Source: Camellia lanceoleosa
Lineage: Eukaryota > Streptophyta > Magnoliopsida > Ericales > Theaceae
Reading direction: 5' to 3'
NCBI GenBank assembly: GCA_025200525.1
Contig: CM045767.1
Span: 117,178,021 to 117,242,020, forward strand
Length of the DNA: 64,000 nucleotides
Below the pieces are notes generated by a model that worked only from the letters and a program-made list of their open reading frames with translations, ran no database searches and was not told where the DNA came from. This document shows positions 47,764 through 60,139 of this stretch, one piece after another (position 1 is the stretch's first letter; each line of letters begins with the position of its first letter). The translations under genes were made by a program, and so were the position numbers.

Positions 47764-49505
47764 TTATTTAATAGGCTTAAGTCGCATTCCCCTCGATGAA
47801 TTCTCAGCTAACTCTTTTGCTAACCCTTTGGTTAATGGATCCATTATGCTGTCTTTAGACTTCACATATTCAATGGAAATAATTCCATTAGAGAGTAGTT
47901 GTCTCACGGTGTTATGTCGACGACGAATGTGTCTTGACTTACCGTTATACATATAACTTTGTGCTCTACCTATTGTTGATTGACTATCACAATGTATGCA
48001 TATGGCAGGCATTAGTTTTAGCCACATTGGAATGTTTTCAAGGAAATAAAAAAACCATTCTGCTTCTTCCCCAGCTTTATCTAAAGTTATGAATTTAGAT
48101 TCCATAGTAGACCTAGCAATGCAAGTCTATTTGAAAAATTTCCAAGATACAGCTGCACCACCAAGAGAAAAGACATACCCATTGGTGAATTTTGAGTCTT
48201 TAGTATTCGATATCCAATTTGCATCATAGTATCCTTCAAGTACTGCTGGATATCTAGTATAATTTAGTCTAATGTTACAAGTAAATCGGAGATATCTCAG
48301 AACCCTTATAATTGTTTTCCAGTGTTCTATTCCTGGATTACTCATATATCTACTTAATTTAGTTACTGCATAAGCTATATCAAGGCGAGTGCAGTTCATT
48401 AAGTACATTAAGCTTCTAATAATTTGGGCATACTCTAATTGAGAAATACTTTCATGTACATTCTTAGAAAGAAATAAATTAACATCCACAGGTGTTCTAG
48501 CAAGATGATCATCATCTTTACTGAATTTGTCAAGTACTTTCTCAATGTAATGTGATTGTAACAAAGCATAACATTATGATGTTTTGCTAATTTTCATACC
48601 AAGTATTACATCAACAATCCCCATATTTTTCATGTCAAAATGTTTATTCAACATTTTCTTGGTAATTTTAATCATGTTTTCATTACTACTTATAATGAGC
48701 ATATCATCCATATAAAGACATACTATAACATAATCTTTGTTTGTGTTTTTAATATAAACACATTTGTCACATTCATTAATCTTAAATCCATTTGACATTA
48801 TTGCTTTGTCAAATTTCTCATGCCATTGTTTTGGCATTTGTTTTAAACCATATAATGATTTAACCAATTTACACACTTTCTTTTCTTTTCCTAGAACAGA
48901 AAATCCTTCCGGTTGTTCCATGTAAATTTCTTTATCTAACTCACCATTTAAGAAAGCGGTTTTTACATCCATTTGATGAATTTCTATATTATATATAGAT
49001 GCAATGGCAATTAGCATTCTAATGGATGTTATTCTAGTAACTGGTGAGTATGTGTCAAAGTAATCAAAACCTTCTTTTTGTCTATATCCTTTGACCACAA
49101 GTCTTGCTTTATATTTGTCAATTGATCCATCCGTTTTCATTTTTCTTTTGAAAATCCACTTGTACCCAAGAAGTTTACAACTTGGCAGCAAATCCACCAA
49201 TTTCCAAATGTGATTTTGTAGGATGGATTCAACTTTGCTATTGACAGCCTCTTTCCATGAAGGAGCTTCAGGACTGGACATAGCTTCTTTAAAAGTTAAA
49301 GGCTCATTTTCTAACAAAAATATTAGAAAATCTGGACCAAAAGACTTTGAGGTTCTAGCACGTTTACTACGCCTAGGTTCCTCTTCTTCATTTTGATCTA
49401 TCTCTTGCTCTTGTTCTTGATCATGCTTAGTAATAGCATCATAAGATTTGTTATTAGAACTAGTCTCCTGTCCAGCCTTATTTGGAAATATATTTTCAAA
49501 GAACG
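47764..49505 (-). pseudogene. copia reverse transcriptase and RNase H region (broken)
   Basis: On the minus strand, 49317-48574 encodes most of a copia reverse transcriptase: WKEAVNSKVESI, KYKARLVVKGYRQKEGFDYF, TFSPV-type TYSPVTRI, MDVKTAFLNGELDKEIYMEQ and the catalytic LYMDDMLI. 48564-48127 continues with the connection region ([18 protein letters not shown]). 48105-47764 encodes RNase H (CDSQSTIGRAQ, HIRRRHNTVRQLL). The three blocks are split by stops and frame changes near 48570 and 48115. The end lies next to the GTTGT target duplication of the solo LTR. The polymerase copied element RNA when intact. Confidence 0.88.
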
Positions 49506-50758
49506 ATGTATTCTAAGATTCAATAATAGTATTTAAATGCATTTCGAAATGTTCTGACTTATAAATCAAAAACCGATATACACTACTATTCTTAGCATAA
49601 CCAATGAAAATGCAATCAATAGTTTTAGGACCTATGTTAGTCTTTTTAAGACTAGGAATAGCCACTTTAGCCAAACACTCCCACACTTTTAAGTATTTAT
49701 AGGATGGTACTCTCTTATGCCACATTTCATAAGGTGTTTGATTCATTTTGTTTCGGGGTACTTTATTAAGTATATAATTACCAGAAAATATTGCTTCTCC
49801 CCACAAGTTCTATGGTAATCCAGAACTTATTAACATGACATTCATCATTTTCTTTGAAGTCATATTTTTCTTTTCAGCAATTCCATTTTGCTGAGGCAAG
49901 TAAGGAGCGGTGGTTTGATGAATTATTCTATGTTCTTTAAAAAACTCACCAAAAGGTGATTCATATTCACTATATTTATTACTTCTAAGTTTTTAAAATT
50001 TTCTTACCAAGTTGATTTTTAACTCCATTCTTATATTGAATGAAAGTTTTCAAAATTTCATCGTTGATTCGAATTAAATAAACATAACTATATCTAATAT
50101 AGTCATATATGAAAGTGATAAGATATTTTTTCCCACCTCTAGTTTGAATTAATTTAAAATTACAAATGCCACTATGAATTAATTAAAGTGGCTCCAAACT
50201 TCATTCAATTGAATGAATAGGAGTTTTAGTTAATTTTTCCTCAACGCAAATTTCACATTTATGATTTAAATCAATGTCAAACTTAGGTAAACATTCCATA
50301 TTAATTAATCTACACAAAGATCCATAATTAACATGTCTTATTCTACCATGCTAGAAATTTAAAGACTCAAGCAAGTAAGAAGAAAATGTATGTTTATTAA
50401 TAACAGAGGATACAACAGTTATTACATTCATTTTGAAATGGCCATCAGACATGTAACATTTTCCTACATACATCTCATTTTTAGTAAGTACAAATTTATC
50501 AATCTCAAACACTAACCTAAACCCATTTTTACTCAACAGAGATCTGGAGACCAGATTCTTGCGAATGTTTAGTAAATGCAGCACATTGTTGAGAGTGAGT
50601 TCCTTTCCAAATGTCATCTTCAGAATAATCTTTCCTTGTCCTTCAACTTTAGAAGTCAAAGAGTTTCCCATGAAAAATTGTTCACCGTTGTCCACTATAG
50701 AATAAGATGTAAATATCTTTTTGTCAGCACAGATGTGGCGAGTAGTACCAGTGTCCAC
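49506..50758 (-). pseudogene. copia protease and integrase region (broken)
   Basis: 50758-50351 starts with a protease-type DTGTTRHI, followed by the pre-integrase part (VLHLLNIRKNLVS). The zinc-binding segment follows as HGRIRHVNYGSL, with a stop just before its first His, where Trp is expected. The integrase core, from about 50250 to 49810, is riddled with stops. 49806-49513 retains WGEAIFSGNYILNKVPRNK and FIGYAKNSSVYRF, the end of the copia integrase. The element can no longer integrate. Confidence 0.82.
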
Positions 50759-51697
50759 TCACCATTCTTTAGGATTTCCGGCAAGGTCTTCTTCGAAAAC
50801 AACTATAAAAAGATTTATGTCATCTACATCATTGAAAATTTTGTCCACTTCGGTCATATTAGCTTGAGTAAGTTTCTTGCTTGATCTTTCTTTGCCTTCG
50901 CGTTTGCTACAGCAATCTTTGGCCCGATGTCCCTCTTTGTCACAGATGTAACATTTGTCATTAAACTTGTACTTCTTAGTTTCTCCTCCTTTAGAGCCTT
51001 GTGTAGAACTTTCTCCAGAATACTTTCGTTTCTTTGCTCTTGGAGCATGTTCCACCACATTTGCCTTGGATTCCATTGGATACTTACCAACCCGTTTCTT
51101 TGAATTGCGGTTGTCTTTCTCAATCTTCAAACGCACAATTAATTCTTCCAAAGTCATTTCTTTGTGCTTGTATTTGAGGTAGTTTTTGAATTCCTTCCAG
51201 TCTTGTGGTAATTTTTCAATTAAGGCATCATATTGGAAGAATTCACTGAGAGACATGCCTTTTGCATGAATGTCATGCATAATGTGTTGAAGATCTTGAA
51301 CTTGGCTAATCACAGTCTTTGAATCAACCATCCCAAAATCCAGGATTTTGCCAACCACAAATTTCTTTGAGCTAGCATCTTCTGTTTTGTACTTTTTTTT
51401 CTTCAAAAACTCCCAAAGTTCCTTTGCCGTTTTGATAAGACTGTGGACGTTATATAATGTGTTGTTAAGTCCGTTCAATATGTAGTTCCGGTAAAAAAAA
51501 TCAGCATGTTTCCAGGTATTAACTGCAGCAACCACTTGCCGGTCGGTTTCATCCTCGTTCAGAGTCGGAGTATTTTCACAAAGGAAACGTGCCAAGTTTA
51601 GAGTAGTAAGATAGAACAACATTTTCTGTTACCATCTTTTAAAATCAGTTCTTGAGAAATTCTCTGGCTTCTCACCGTGATTGACTGGCACAGTCAT
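50759..51697 (-). pseudogene. copia gag (broken by an early stop)
   Basis: The likely start is ATG at 51697-51695, encoding MTVPVNHGEKPENF. An in-frame TAA at 51631-51629 follows TDFKRW, where relatives have Gln. The rest (51622-50759) reads through: LFYLTTLNLARFL, LWEFLKKKKYKTEDA, KLPQDWKEFKNYLKYK, a basic stretch, and a CCHC zinc knuckle (CYICDKEGHRAKDC). This is the UBN2-type gag that assembles virus-like particles and binds RNA. Confidence 0.85.
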
Positions 51698-52292
51698 ACA
51701 GGAGGAGGTATTGGAGTAATTACAGCCATTATACCAGTACTTGTTTGAGCATTAGTTTGACCAGTTTCAATAGTCATGAATTCTAAATTATAAAACAAAA
51801 TTATAATTAGAATTTTATACTACACAAAAAATTTAAACTAAAACCACAGAATTAAATTCTGTAAAAATAAAGAAACAAGAATTGTAACTTTTATTTCCAA
51901 TTAATTTGAAAATAAAATAAAATTTTATTTAAACAAATTAATTCCACACAAAAAATATTTCTGTAACACTTCAAAAATTAAAATACTGAAAACAAAATTT
52001 TAATTAATGAACACTAAAAAATTATTTCTGAAAACCAAAATTATTTCTGACCAACTTCACAAATAAATATTCTGAATTGTTAATGACTACCAGTATATTA
52101 CTACTAGTTGTCAAAGAAAATAAACAATATATTACTATTATTTATCAAACAGTATATTACTACTATTTATTTTTCCAACCAGAATATTATTTTGTAAAAC
52201 CACAAAAAATAATTTCTGTAAGAAGAAGAAAGAGAAAAAGAAACAAATGAAAAATTCTGTATAAAAAGAATAATTCAAGTTTGTCTTAAGAT
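51698..52292 (-). other. copia 5' untranslated leader
   Basis: AT-rich sequence lies between the gag start and the 5' LTR. Repeated phrases such as AGTATATTACTACTATT occur at about 52090-52165. I could not identify a primer-binding site with confidence next to the LTR. Confidence 0.55.
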
Positions 52293-53417
52293 TGTTGGAA
52301 TAATCTTTTGTGTAAAATAAGTAACTTGAAACAAATTAAACAAATAAAAATAAATTACTTACAGAATTTATTTTACCGAAATGAATGAGTAATAAAAACG
52401 ATCAAGTCAAGTGTGTAACACTCTGTTCTTAAGACAAATTCGCCCCGCTTCAGTGCTTACGGATAAATGGCGTCTATCTCCCAGAATACAATAATCTACA
52501 CAAATTGTAGTAGCACTCTAAACAATCAATACGGCGAACAAAACCTGTGTTCTATACTCTCAGAATTTTATCCTAAAAACTAGAATGAAGAATAATGCAA
52601 AGAGAACAAAACCGGAAGGAAAACAAGAGAAATTCAAACTTTTCAGGATATATCAATTGCTGGAAGATGATCTCTATTTAAAGGCAATTTAGTGACTTTC
52701 AGATCTGTCCAAAGAGGTGCAAAACAACCTGAATAGATGCAGTCTCCAAAATGAACAAGTGTAGTTCGAATTTGAACAGATCTGCTGGTAGTTTTGAACA
52801 GATAACTGCTGGGCAGTTTAATCTGTTTAGGAATTTTCGGACTGGAAGAGATACAAGGTTGGATAGAAATTTAAATTCAATTTTGGCACAAAATTTGAAT
52901 TAATTTCGTTCAGAAAAATAAATTTTCCCGCAAGAATTTTTAAAAAAATTCAAATAAATTTTGTCTAAAAAATTAATGTTAGAACCGACCTGACCCACAC
53001 AAGACATGGCTTGGCCGCCCGGACGGCGTCAGCGCACCCGTGGTGGTTTGGGCTAAGGTCCACTTTGTTCATAACTCCTCCCTTCTACAAACTTAGGGTG
53101 CTTCTTGGAGCCCAACCTAAGTGTTGCTACCTAGAACTTATATACATATACAAACTCTCTTAAAATTTCAATGTGGAATATACCTTATAAGGAAACCTAT
53201 ATTTTATTATTTAATTGTCCATTCCACGAACCCAAAAACGACTTCAACTTTTCATTTACTCATAAATGATTTTGACGAATTGTTTGCACCGTGTGACTTG
53301 TCATACGGTAAAAAACACGTCACATCTTTTAACCTATCCCAAAAAATGTATGGAACTCACTCAAATTGAAATATAAAATTAACTCAAAATAAATTTATAA
53401 AACCATTATTTCCAGCA
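52293..53417 (-). repeat. 5' LTR of the copia element
   Basis: 1125 bases, TGTTGGAA to TTCCAGCA, aligning with 39553 onward. ACAAT follows at 53418-53422, matching 39548-39552. Confidence 0.88.
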
Positions 53418-53470
53418 ACAATCACCGCCCTTTATAATCTCTGACTACTATGCCGATCCCAATCATTTGT
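53418..53470 (-). pseudogene. RNase H-like retroelement remnant, 5' part
   Basis: The minus strand reads MIGIGIVVRDYKGR, the first beta-strand block of the RVT_3 RNase H-like domain. It continues across the copia insertion into 39552-39195. Only this short piece remains on this side. Confidence 0.55.
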
Positions 53471-53499
53471 TGTAATAAAAAAAAAAGGGTAATGCTATA

Positions 53500-53721
53500 G
53501 TGTGCAACTTACACCTTACACCTTTTTGTGTTCACTTACACCTTACACTTATACCTTTTTTACCTTGCACTTACACCTTTTGTGTAAGTGGCACATGGTG
53601 TGCAACTTATACATTTCATTTATACCTTCCACTTACACTTACACCTTACACTTACACCTACACCTTTTGTGTGAGTGGCACATGGTGTGCAACCCACTTA
53701 CACCTTTTGTGGGTTGCACAC
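53500..53721. mobile_element. MITE-like element with GTGTGCAAC ends
   Basis: The left end GTGTGCAACTTACACCTT and right end CCTTTTGTGGGTTGCACAC form inverted repeats. The inside is a cluster of TACACCTT or TTACACC repeats and two GTGGCACATGGTGTGCAAC phrases. It is non-coding: the Thr/Tyr/Leu-rich ORFs come from the repeats. Confidence 0.6.
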
Positions 53722-54002
53722 TTAAGAAGAAGCCAAAAAATAAAAGAGAAGTTAAGGCACAAAAAAGCAAGACAAATTCAAATTAACATGGCCATATCAA
53801 TATTAGACATGAATTTATGGGTCAAACAACAGGCTTCAAAAATTGCATAAATTTTTATATATGTATATCCTTATTCTTAACTCAAGATGACTCAGTCTCA
53901 CATGATTTGGTGTCATTGTTGTATACAAAGCACATCCGTGTGGCTTGTGAAACACATTTTGAATCATATTTTAATAATTTAAATTATTTAATTAAAAATA
54001 TT

Positions 54003-54174
54003 AAGAAAAATATACATGTAATAAATAAATTAATTAGATATTGATAACCCTTTCATCAAATTATATTTATATTTAGTTTGATATATATATATTTATTTTT
54101 TATACAAATATAATTTGATGGAAAAGTATCGATATCTAATCAATTTAATATTTTAAAAAAATATTCTACTCAAT
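54003..54174. mobile_element. Long palindromic fold-back element
   Basis: The left arm (TTAGATATTGATAACC, TTTCATCAAATTATATTTAT) and right arm (ATAAATATAATTTGATGG-like, AAAAGTATCGATATCTAA) pair over about 80 bases around a TATATATA centre. It would form a near-complete hairpin, as fold-back MITEs do. Confidence 0.7.
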
Positions 54175-55662
54175 ATGTTTTTAAAAATAAATGATCCCAA
54201 TCATCAAAATAGAGGTTGAAGTAAATCCCACCAGCCGTACAATAGGCACCACTGTACATTATGTACAGGAGTGACTCCAATACAGAGCAGTAAGATACTA
54301 ATTATTGGCAAATATGAACAATGCTTACTCTCTCTCCTATTTTTTATTTTTTGGGGAATAAAAGTGGTACATCAAAAAAAGAAAGTAAAAGCACATGGTT
54401 ATGGAGTATTTGACCATCCTAGCAACATTCATGAAGATGATAATTTTTTCTGATCTTGCTCCGTCCTTGCATCTCATCTCGTTTCATGTGGGTTTCTCTC
54501 ACCTTGATGAGGAAGTAGGGTGGGGAGGAAGACGGGTTTACTCCTCACACCATTTTACTCTACGGAAAATGTTTACGACCCTCACAAAAGAGAAGTCTCG
54601 TGACTTTCATTGATGTATTGATCATTGATGTATTTAAATTTTTTTAAGAAGTTGTGTTTGACAGTGACATGAATGGTTTAGATTATTTTGGGAGTTGTAT
54701 TTTGTAAGGGTCTCTATCATTACTGTAATAAATTTAAAATATTAAAATATTATAATTAATATTTATTTATCATTTGAACTCTCATTAATTATAAATCATT
54801 ATTCGTAATATATTACATTATCTCCAATTTTTATTATTATATTGGTACAAGGCAAGACTGGGACACTACAACCTTGCCACAAACTCCCCCCAATGCAATT
54901 AATTCATGTGATGATGATTAGAGAGGCAATTAGGTGCATGCTGAAAAGTCAATAATCCTAAGTCTCTAAGACACGAAAGACACGAGTCACAGTATCTCTT
55001 ACCTAATGTGCATTTTATGAGTTAATTATAGTCCATCTCTCAATGTCCGTAGCTTGGCTGCTATGCTAATCAAACCAAATTATTCATTTTCCAATGTATT
55101 ATTTTATTTGTATCATTATTACTTGGGTAAATTATACTGCTCTCCTTGAAATTTAGAGAAAATATAACAAGTCTTAATTTTAATATAATTATATTAACCC
55201 CTTTTCAGTAAAATTAAAGATACTGAAATTAATTCAAATGATATAAAAATATAAAAATAAACAAGATAAAATATTCATCTCAGTATAAAAAAGATGATAA
55301 TATTATTTTGTCATTAATGCAATTAACAAATTCCTAATGAAAAGAGAGATAAGTGTCGTATAAATTAAAATCTTAAAGAAGTTCAGTGTAATTAATTTAC
55401 TGTATTTTGTTTAAAGTGAGGAGACAGGGAAATTTCTCTTTCCTTAAGAAATGGACAAAAATATGTGTGGTTGCATAGATTTTGATAAGATTTGACTTAG
55501 AGGAGGCCCAAAATTCATGCAGTAAAGTTAGGGGAAATGACAAGGGACCCAACGGCAAAGGAATCTTCTGTTATAAAATTTTCACCTATTGCGTATCATT
55601 TGTTTGATATAGGTGCCAGTTACATCTCTAGGTTTTGTTTTGATTGAGAAGATTTGACATTG
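54175..55662. other. AT-rich intergenic region
   Basis: No gene, RNA gene or clear repeat was recognised. ORFs at 54271-54613 lack known domains. Confidence 0.5.
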
Positions 55663-55673
55663 CCCTTTGTTTT

Positions 55674-55856
55674 TTTTTTTTTTTTGGTGAAAAACAAAAA
55701 AAAAACAAAAAAAAAAAGAAAAACAAGACTACAGCCTAACCACCCTGGAGGAACCAGCCTCCTACAAATCAGTCCCCAAAGCTATAGCCAACAAGCAGGC
55801 TCAACAAACAAAATCTCAGTCTGTGTAACCATGCCAAGAGCTTCCTTAGCACACTA
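55674..55856 (-). mobile_element. 5'-truncated LINE tail
   Basis: A poly-T run at the left, which is the poly-A tail on the minus strand, is followed by a short non-coding body. CCCTTTGTTTT occurs at 55663-55673 and again at 55857-55867, an 11-base target duplication. A tail, a truncated body and long flanking repeats are the mark of LINE-type target-primed insertion. Which LINE family is unknown. Confidence 0.65.
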
Positions 55857-55867
55857 CCCTTTGTTTT

Positions 55868-57678
55868 GTTCTATAGAAGGATTGTAAGATTGAATTTTTT
55901 TTTTTTGAATCGTCATGTCAATTTTGATAATGAATTAAGGGATGATTTTTTAATATAAAAAAAAAATTAAAAAAAAAGAAAAGAACAAAGGGATGATTTG
56001 AGAATTGACTTTTAAAAAAAAATGTGTAAAAAATAAAGAGAATGAATTAATTTTTTATGATAATTTTTTTGACTATTTTATTGAGTCAGCAAATAAGACC
56101 TAAATCATTAAAAAGCGGAGTTGGAGATTGAAATCCAAGATTTTACGTTTTTCAGTACATACATTTTGGAAAAAGTGGATTTGGGAGGCTTGTTATCTCT
56201 TGAGCAAGCACAACAAATTCTGTTGTGACAATATTTTAAATTCTGAATCAGACCAACCAATTCAACCGATTGACTGGTCCAAATTTTGATTCGATTGCAC
56301 TCCTAAACTCATGTTTTAAATATCGGATTGAACCAATCGATTTAACTAATTGACCTACTTGACCGGTCTAAATTTTGGTTAATTGCACCTCTAAACCCGT
56401 TTTGCATAGAAACCAAATATAACTAGTGTGAATCGGTCATAAGCGCATGGGGCTCGAACTAAAGCGCTCAAGACTAAAGTTTTGTTTGACATTGGCTAAT
56501 ATAGTCAACTTTTTTGTATTGAAACTTTTTTAGTCTTGTTTGGTTTTAATTTTGTAATTTTTTAACTTTTGTGAGAAAAAAAAGTATAATAATTACAGAT
56601 TGAATGTGATATTTTATCTTATCAACTTATTTAGCATGTTTTGTCATTTTATGTTTTTTTTAACTTCAAAATGATAGCTAAACCAGAGCTAAGTGAAAAG
56701 AGTTACAGCCACTGCACCGCTGCTTTAGTTTGTACATAACTGCTAAAATTATATTATTTATTACCTCTTTAGTGCATTTTCATTTCAAAAACCAAATGTA
56801 ATAATTTGTGTTGATATAAAGATAACTGATAATATATTTATATCTAAATATATGTGCTCTTAATATACGAAGGTATCATATTTATATAATTTAAGTAATG
56901 TTTAATTTTAATATATTTATAAAATAATTATAACATCACGGTCTGACTCGGCAATTAAACTAGTAATCCATTCACTTAATCATTTTTTCAATTTACTCAC
57001 TAGTTTGGATTTCAAAACATTGGTTGTGAGTATTAGTGTGGTTCACTCCGGGTTTGTTGACATAATCCAAACTGTTCATTTTATAAAATATGCAAGAATT
57101 TGTTTCAAAAAAATGAAATATGCAAGAATAGATTAATATTGTAAACAACTGTATTGATTGACAATAAAAAATCAAAAAATTAAATCATATTTATCTAAAA
57201 TAGATTAGACAGTAAACATGATTTTGATAATAAATTTTTCAATTTAAAAAATAAATAAATATGATATGATGATATAATTATTTATATCTAATTATTTTAA
57301 TTATTTATATAAATAACATGTTTAATAAATTTTACAAAATGAAAAATTTAAATTAACTGGATTGGTTCGGAGTGAGCCTCACCAATGCTCACAGCAGGCA
57401 GTCCAGTATCTAGAAAGCTATGTCTAAGGTGACTATTGCTTGGTGGAGACCAAATCTAAGGTGATGGTGTCACGTTACCGAATAATTTCCCCCTTTATTA
57501 AAAAAAATTAAGTGTATAATTTTACATGCCTAATGAACTACAATGAACACCAAATATAACATTTAATTGATGGAAAGAAAATGAGAACCAACACATAAGT
57601 AAAGTGATTTACAAGGTGTTTAACTAACAAGCTAATTATGGAAAAGGTTGGTAGTGCTCAATTTGACGCGCTTTTTTA
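55868..57678. other. AT-rich intergenic region
   Basis: No gene was found. A phrase CAACCGATTGACTGGTCCAAATTTTG-like is repeated with changes at about 56260-56290 and 56335-56385. Decayed Tourist-like words (GTTTGACATTGGCTAA) occur at 56483-56690. Confidence 0.45.
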
Positions 57679-57897
57679 GGGTTTGTTTGAGATGTGAGTT
57701 GATTTTTTGATTTTTTTGACTATTTAGCCTGAGGTTAAAAAGTCTCGTTTAAGATAAGTTTTTTGACTTTTTTAAAAAAATAAAATGATTATAATTTGGA
57801 TGTGACATTTTGTTTTATTAACTTTTTAACTTATTTTATTATTTTATAACTAAAATAATCAAAAAAAACTAGACTTTTTGACATGCCAAACGAGGAC
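57679..57897. mobile_element. Tourist-like MITE with TTA target duplication
   Basis: It starts GGGTTTGTTTGAGATG and ends CATGCCAAACGAGGAC, with TTA at 57676-57678 and 57898-57900. The interior has TTTTTTGACTTTTT words shared with the other copies. Confidence 0.75.
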
Positions 57898-58372
57898 TTA
57901 TAATCTATTACTTACACTTTTTTTATGAGACAGTAAAAACTAAATAAACTAAAAAGAGCTAAGTATTAAGAAGTGGAGACATAAAAATGTTGTTTTAAAA
58001 TTAACATATAATTGATAGAATTTTTTTTTTTAAAAATAAATATACGTGGAATAAGAATAGACAAATAAATAAAGAGATGTGAATTTTTAATTCTCTAGTA
58101 AAGTGCAATGCGTTTTAGCCAACAAAGCTATGGAGAAAGGTTGGTGCTACCCAATCTAAAATCTCTTTTTTGTCTAATTTATTAAGGTTACTTTTAATTT
58201 ATTTGAGAATATGCTAGATGTAAAGACCTTTTTTTTTTTTTTTTTTTTTGTTGATATTTTGTGTCATATTATTAGTCTACTTACTATTTATAGTTTATTT
58301 AACAAAAATAATTTAAACAAAAAGGGCAACGTACTAAAAAGTGGAGATATAAAAATGTGTGTCTTAAGCTTT

Positions 58373-58402
58373 CTTCTTCTTCTTCTTCTTCTTCTTCTTC
58401 TT
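58373..58402. repeat. CTT microsatellite
   Basis: About ten copies of CTT are followed by a long T-rich tract to 58446. The Lys- and Leu-rich ORFs here are artefacts. Confidence 0.85.
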
Positions 58403-58530
58403 CTTTTTTCTTTTTTTTCTTTTTTTTTTTCTTTTTTTTTTTTTTTGTGTACCGTAATAATATCTCTTTGCAAAATAATTTCTTCCCTATATGAAAGTTG
58501 TTAATCCTCTCTGTATGGAGGTTTTCTTTA

Positions 58531-58736
58531 GGGTAAATTATCAATAGGTCCTATTTTTGAGACTTATTACCCATTAAGTCCTGTTGATAAATTTATTAAG
58601 TGATAAAAATAAATTTATCAGTCTTTTATTTTTATGAATAAATTTATAGTGATAAATTTATCAGTCTCTTTGTTTTTATGAATAAATTTATCAATCTCTT
58701 ATTTTTATAGTGTTAAATTTATTAGTTAGGACCTGT
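58531..58736. mobile_element. TIR element with internal tandem repeats, family B copy 2 (right end missing)
   Basis: It is nearly identical to 33282-33487, from GGGTAAATTATCAATAGGTC to TTAGTTAGGACCTGT, but one internal unit is shorter and the right terminal repeat is absent. Confidence 0.65.
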
Positions 58737-59486
58737 TCCTTTTCTTTATACTTTTTAAAATTCATCTTATACTTTGACATACTTCAGTCAACAAACTTAG
58801 GTTTTGTTTGACAAGTTAACATTTTAATTAATAAGTCAAAAAACTTATAACTTATATTAAAAAGTTAAAGATTTTATTTTTTCTCTACTTTTTACATATT
58901 TTTTTTTTTTGTAAAAAGTCAAAAAATAATTCTAAACATATTAATTTTTTTACCTCATATTTTAATCAAAAAATTAAAAAAATTATTAAAATAATCTGTT
59001 CTCAAACGAGACTTTATTATCAAATGTATAAGTTGTGTTATAAAAATTTAAAATAAAAGATTAACAAAAATTGTAAAACATTTGGCCTAAAATCTGAAAT
59101 CAGAAAGACTATTGTAGATGTAGACAAGTTGCATGTGGGTAGTGTCCCTTTCAGTTGTCACTCTGTCAAAATTAACCAAATCAAATGCCAAATTGTAGAG
59201 TGTACTTCATGGCTAGCTTAGCTTTACCAATTTTTGACAAAAGATAGGCTCATTCCTATCATCCTAAAACAAGCTTCAACCCGATTCAAGTATGGAAAGT
59301 CATCAATTTTGGGTGTTCTTCAAAATGAAGCACCTAACCGACTACACAAAGAGCAACAACTTTAGAGACAGCTGTTGAGTCCATGTAGAAAAGCCATGAA
59401 ACACCGTATAATGGTGTAATCATTTTCACCATTACTGCTTGGTCGTACATGGATATATATATATATATTATCAACACTGTTGCATA

Positions 59487-59632
59487 CACTCACTGGGGTC
59501 GACCCCCAGTGAGGTGGCGCAGTGTCATTGGTCCCAACATTGTTTTTTTTTTTTTTTTTTTTTTTTTTTTCAATCCCGCAGTGCCACGTGGCACTGGGGG
59601 TGGTGGGGGTGCCTAATCACTGGGGGTAGGAA
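59487..59632. repeat. GC-rich palindromic repeat with internal poly-T, family E copy 1
   Basis: A perfect 21-base palindrome centred on GTCGAC (59490-59510) opens it. ATTGGTCC, about 30 T, GCAGTGCCACGTGGCACTGG and GGTGGTGGGGGTGCC follow, ending CACTGGGGGT. The same order occurs at 62044-62212. Confidence 0.65.
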
Positions 59633-59690
59633 GCATTTTTGTATATATTATATGTAGAAACACAACAATAATTTATACCATAAATTATTA

Positions 59691-59900
59691 AGTGCTTTTG
59701 GCGTGTGAGTTGATTTTTTAATTTTTTGATATAAGTTAAAAAGCTTCATTTGATATGAGTTTTTTTTGAATTTTTTGACTTTCATAAAAGAAAAAATGCA
59801 ATGATTATGGTATGAATGTAATATTTTGTCTTATTAATTTTTTAGTTTATTTTATCTTTTTGTGATTAAAATAACAAAAAAATCATATGCCAAACATAGC
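59691..59900. mobile_element. Decayed Tourist-like MITE
   Basis: AGTGCTTTTGGCGTGTGAG at the left and CATATGCCAAACATAGC at the right are weak inverted ends. TTTTTTGAC words inside match 57679-57897. Confidence 0.5.
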
Positions 59901-60139
59901 TTTATTGTTTATTTTTTAATAAACAAACGAGATATAATGAAAATGTTACAACTATTGGACCGATCTAATTTTTTACACGAATGATATGCAAAGACCCTAT
60001 AAATGAACTGTTCGATTCATCAAAATGGATTATGTGGTAAGCACTATAAACCTCTCAAACATGACAGACAAATTTAGATTATAGAAAATCTAACCATTTT
60101 TTCTCAATCCAAATTCAATAACTCTCCATTTATTTGGGT

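Larger units (their letters stand above)
39553..53417 (-). mobile_element. Ty1/copia LTR retrotransposon, minus strand, interrupted by nested solo LTRs
   Basis: The ends are TGTTGGAA and TTCCAGCA, a near-perfect 8-base inverted repeat. ACAAT flanks both sides (39548-39552 and 53418-53422). The 5' LTR is 52293-53417 and the 3' LTR begins at 39553. The internal order on the minus strand is gag with zinc knuckle, protease, integrase, reverse transcriptase, RNase H, which is the copia order. Without the 6.2-kb nested insertion at 41547-47744 it would be about 7.7 kb. The gag (LNLARF block) and the 3' untranslated phrase around 41500-41546 are like those of Tnt1-type elements. Many stops make it inactive. 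Confidence 0.9.

Noticed and set aside
58211..58544. Poly-Lys and poly-Leu ORFs
   Set aside because: They are products of the CTT and T tracts.
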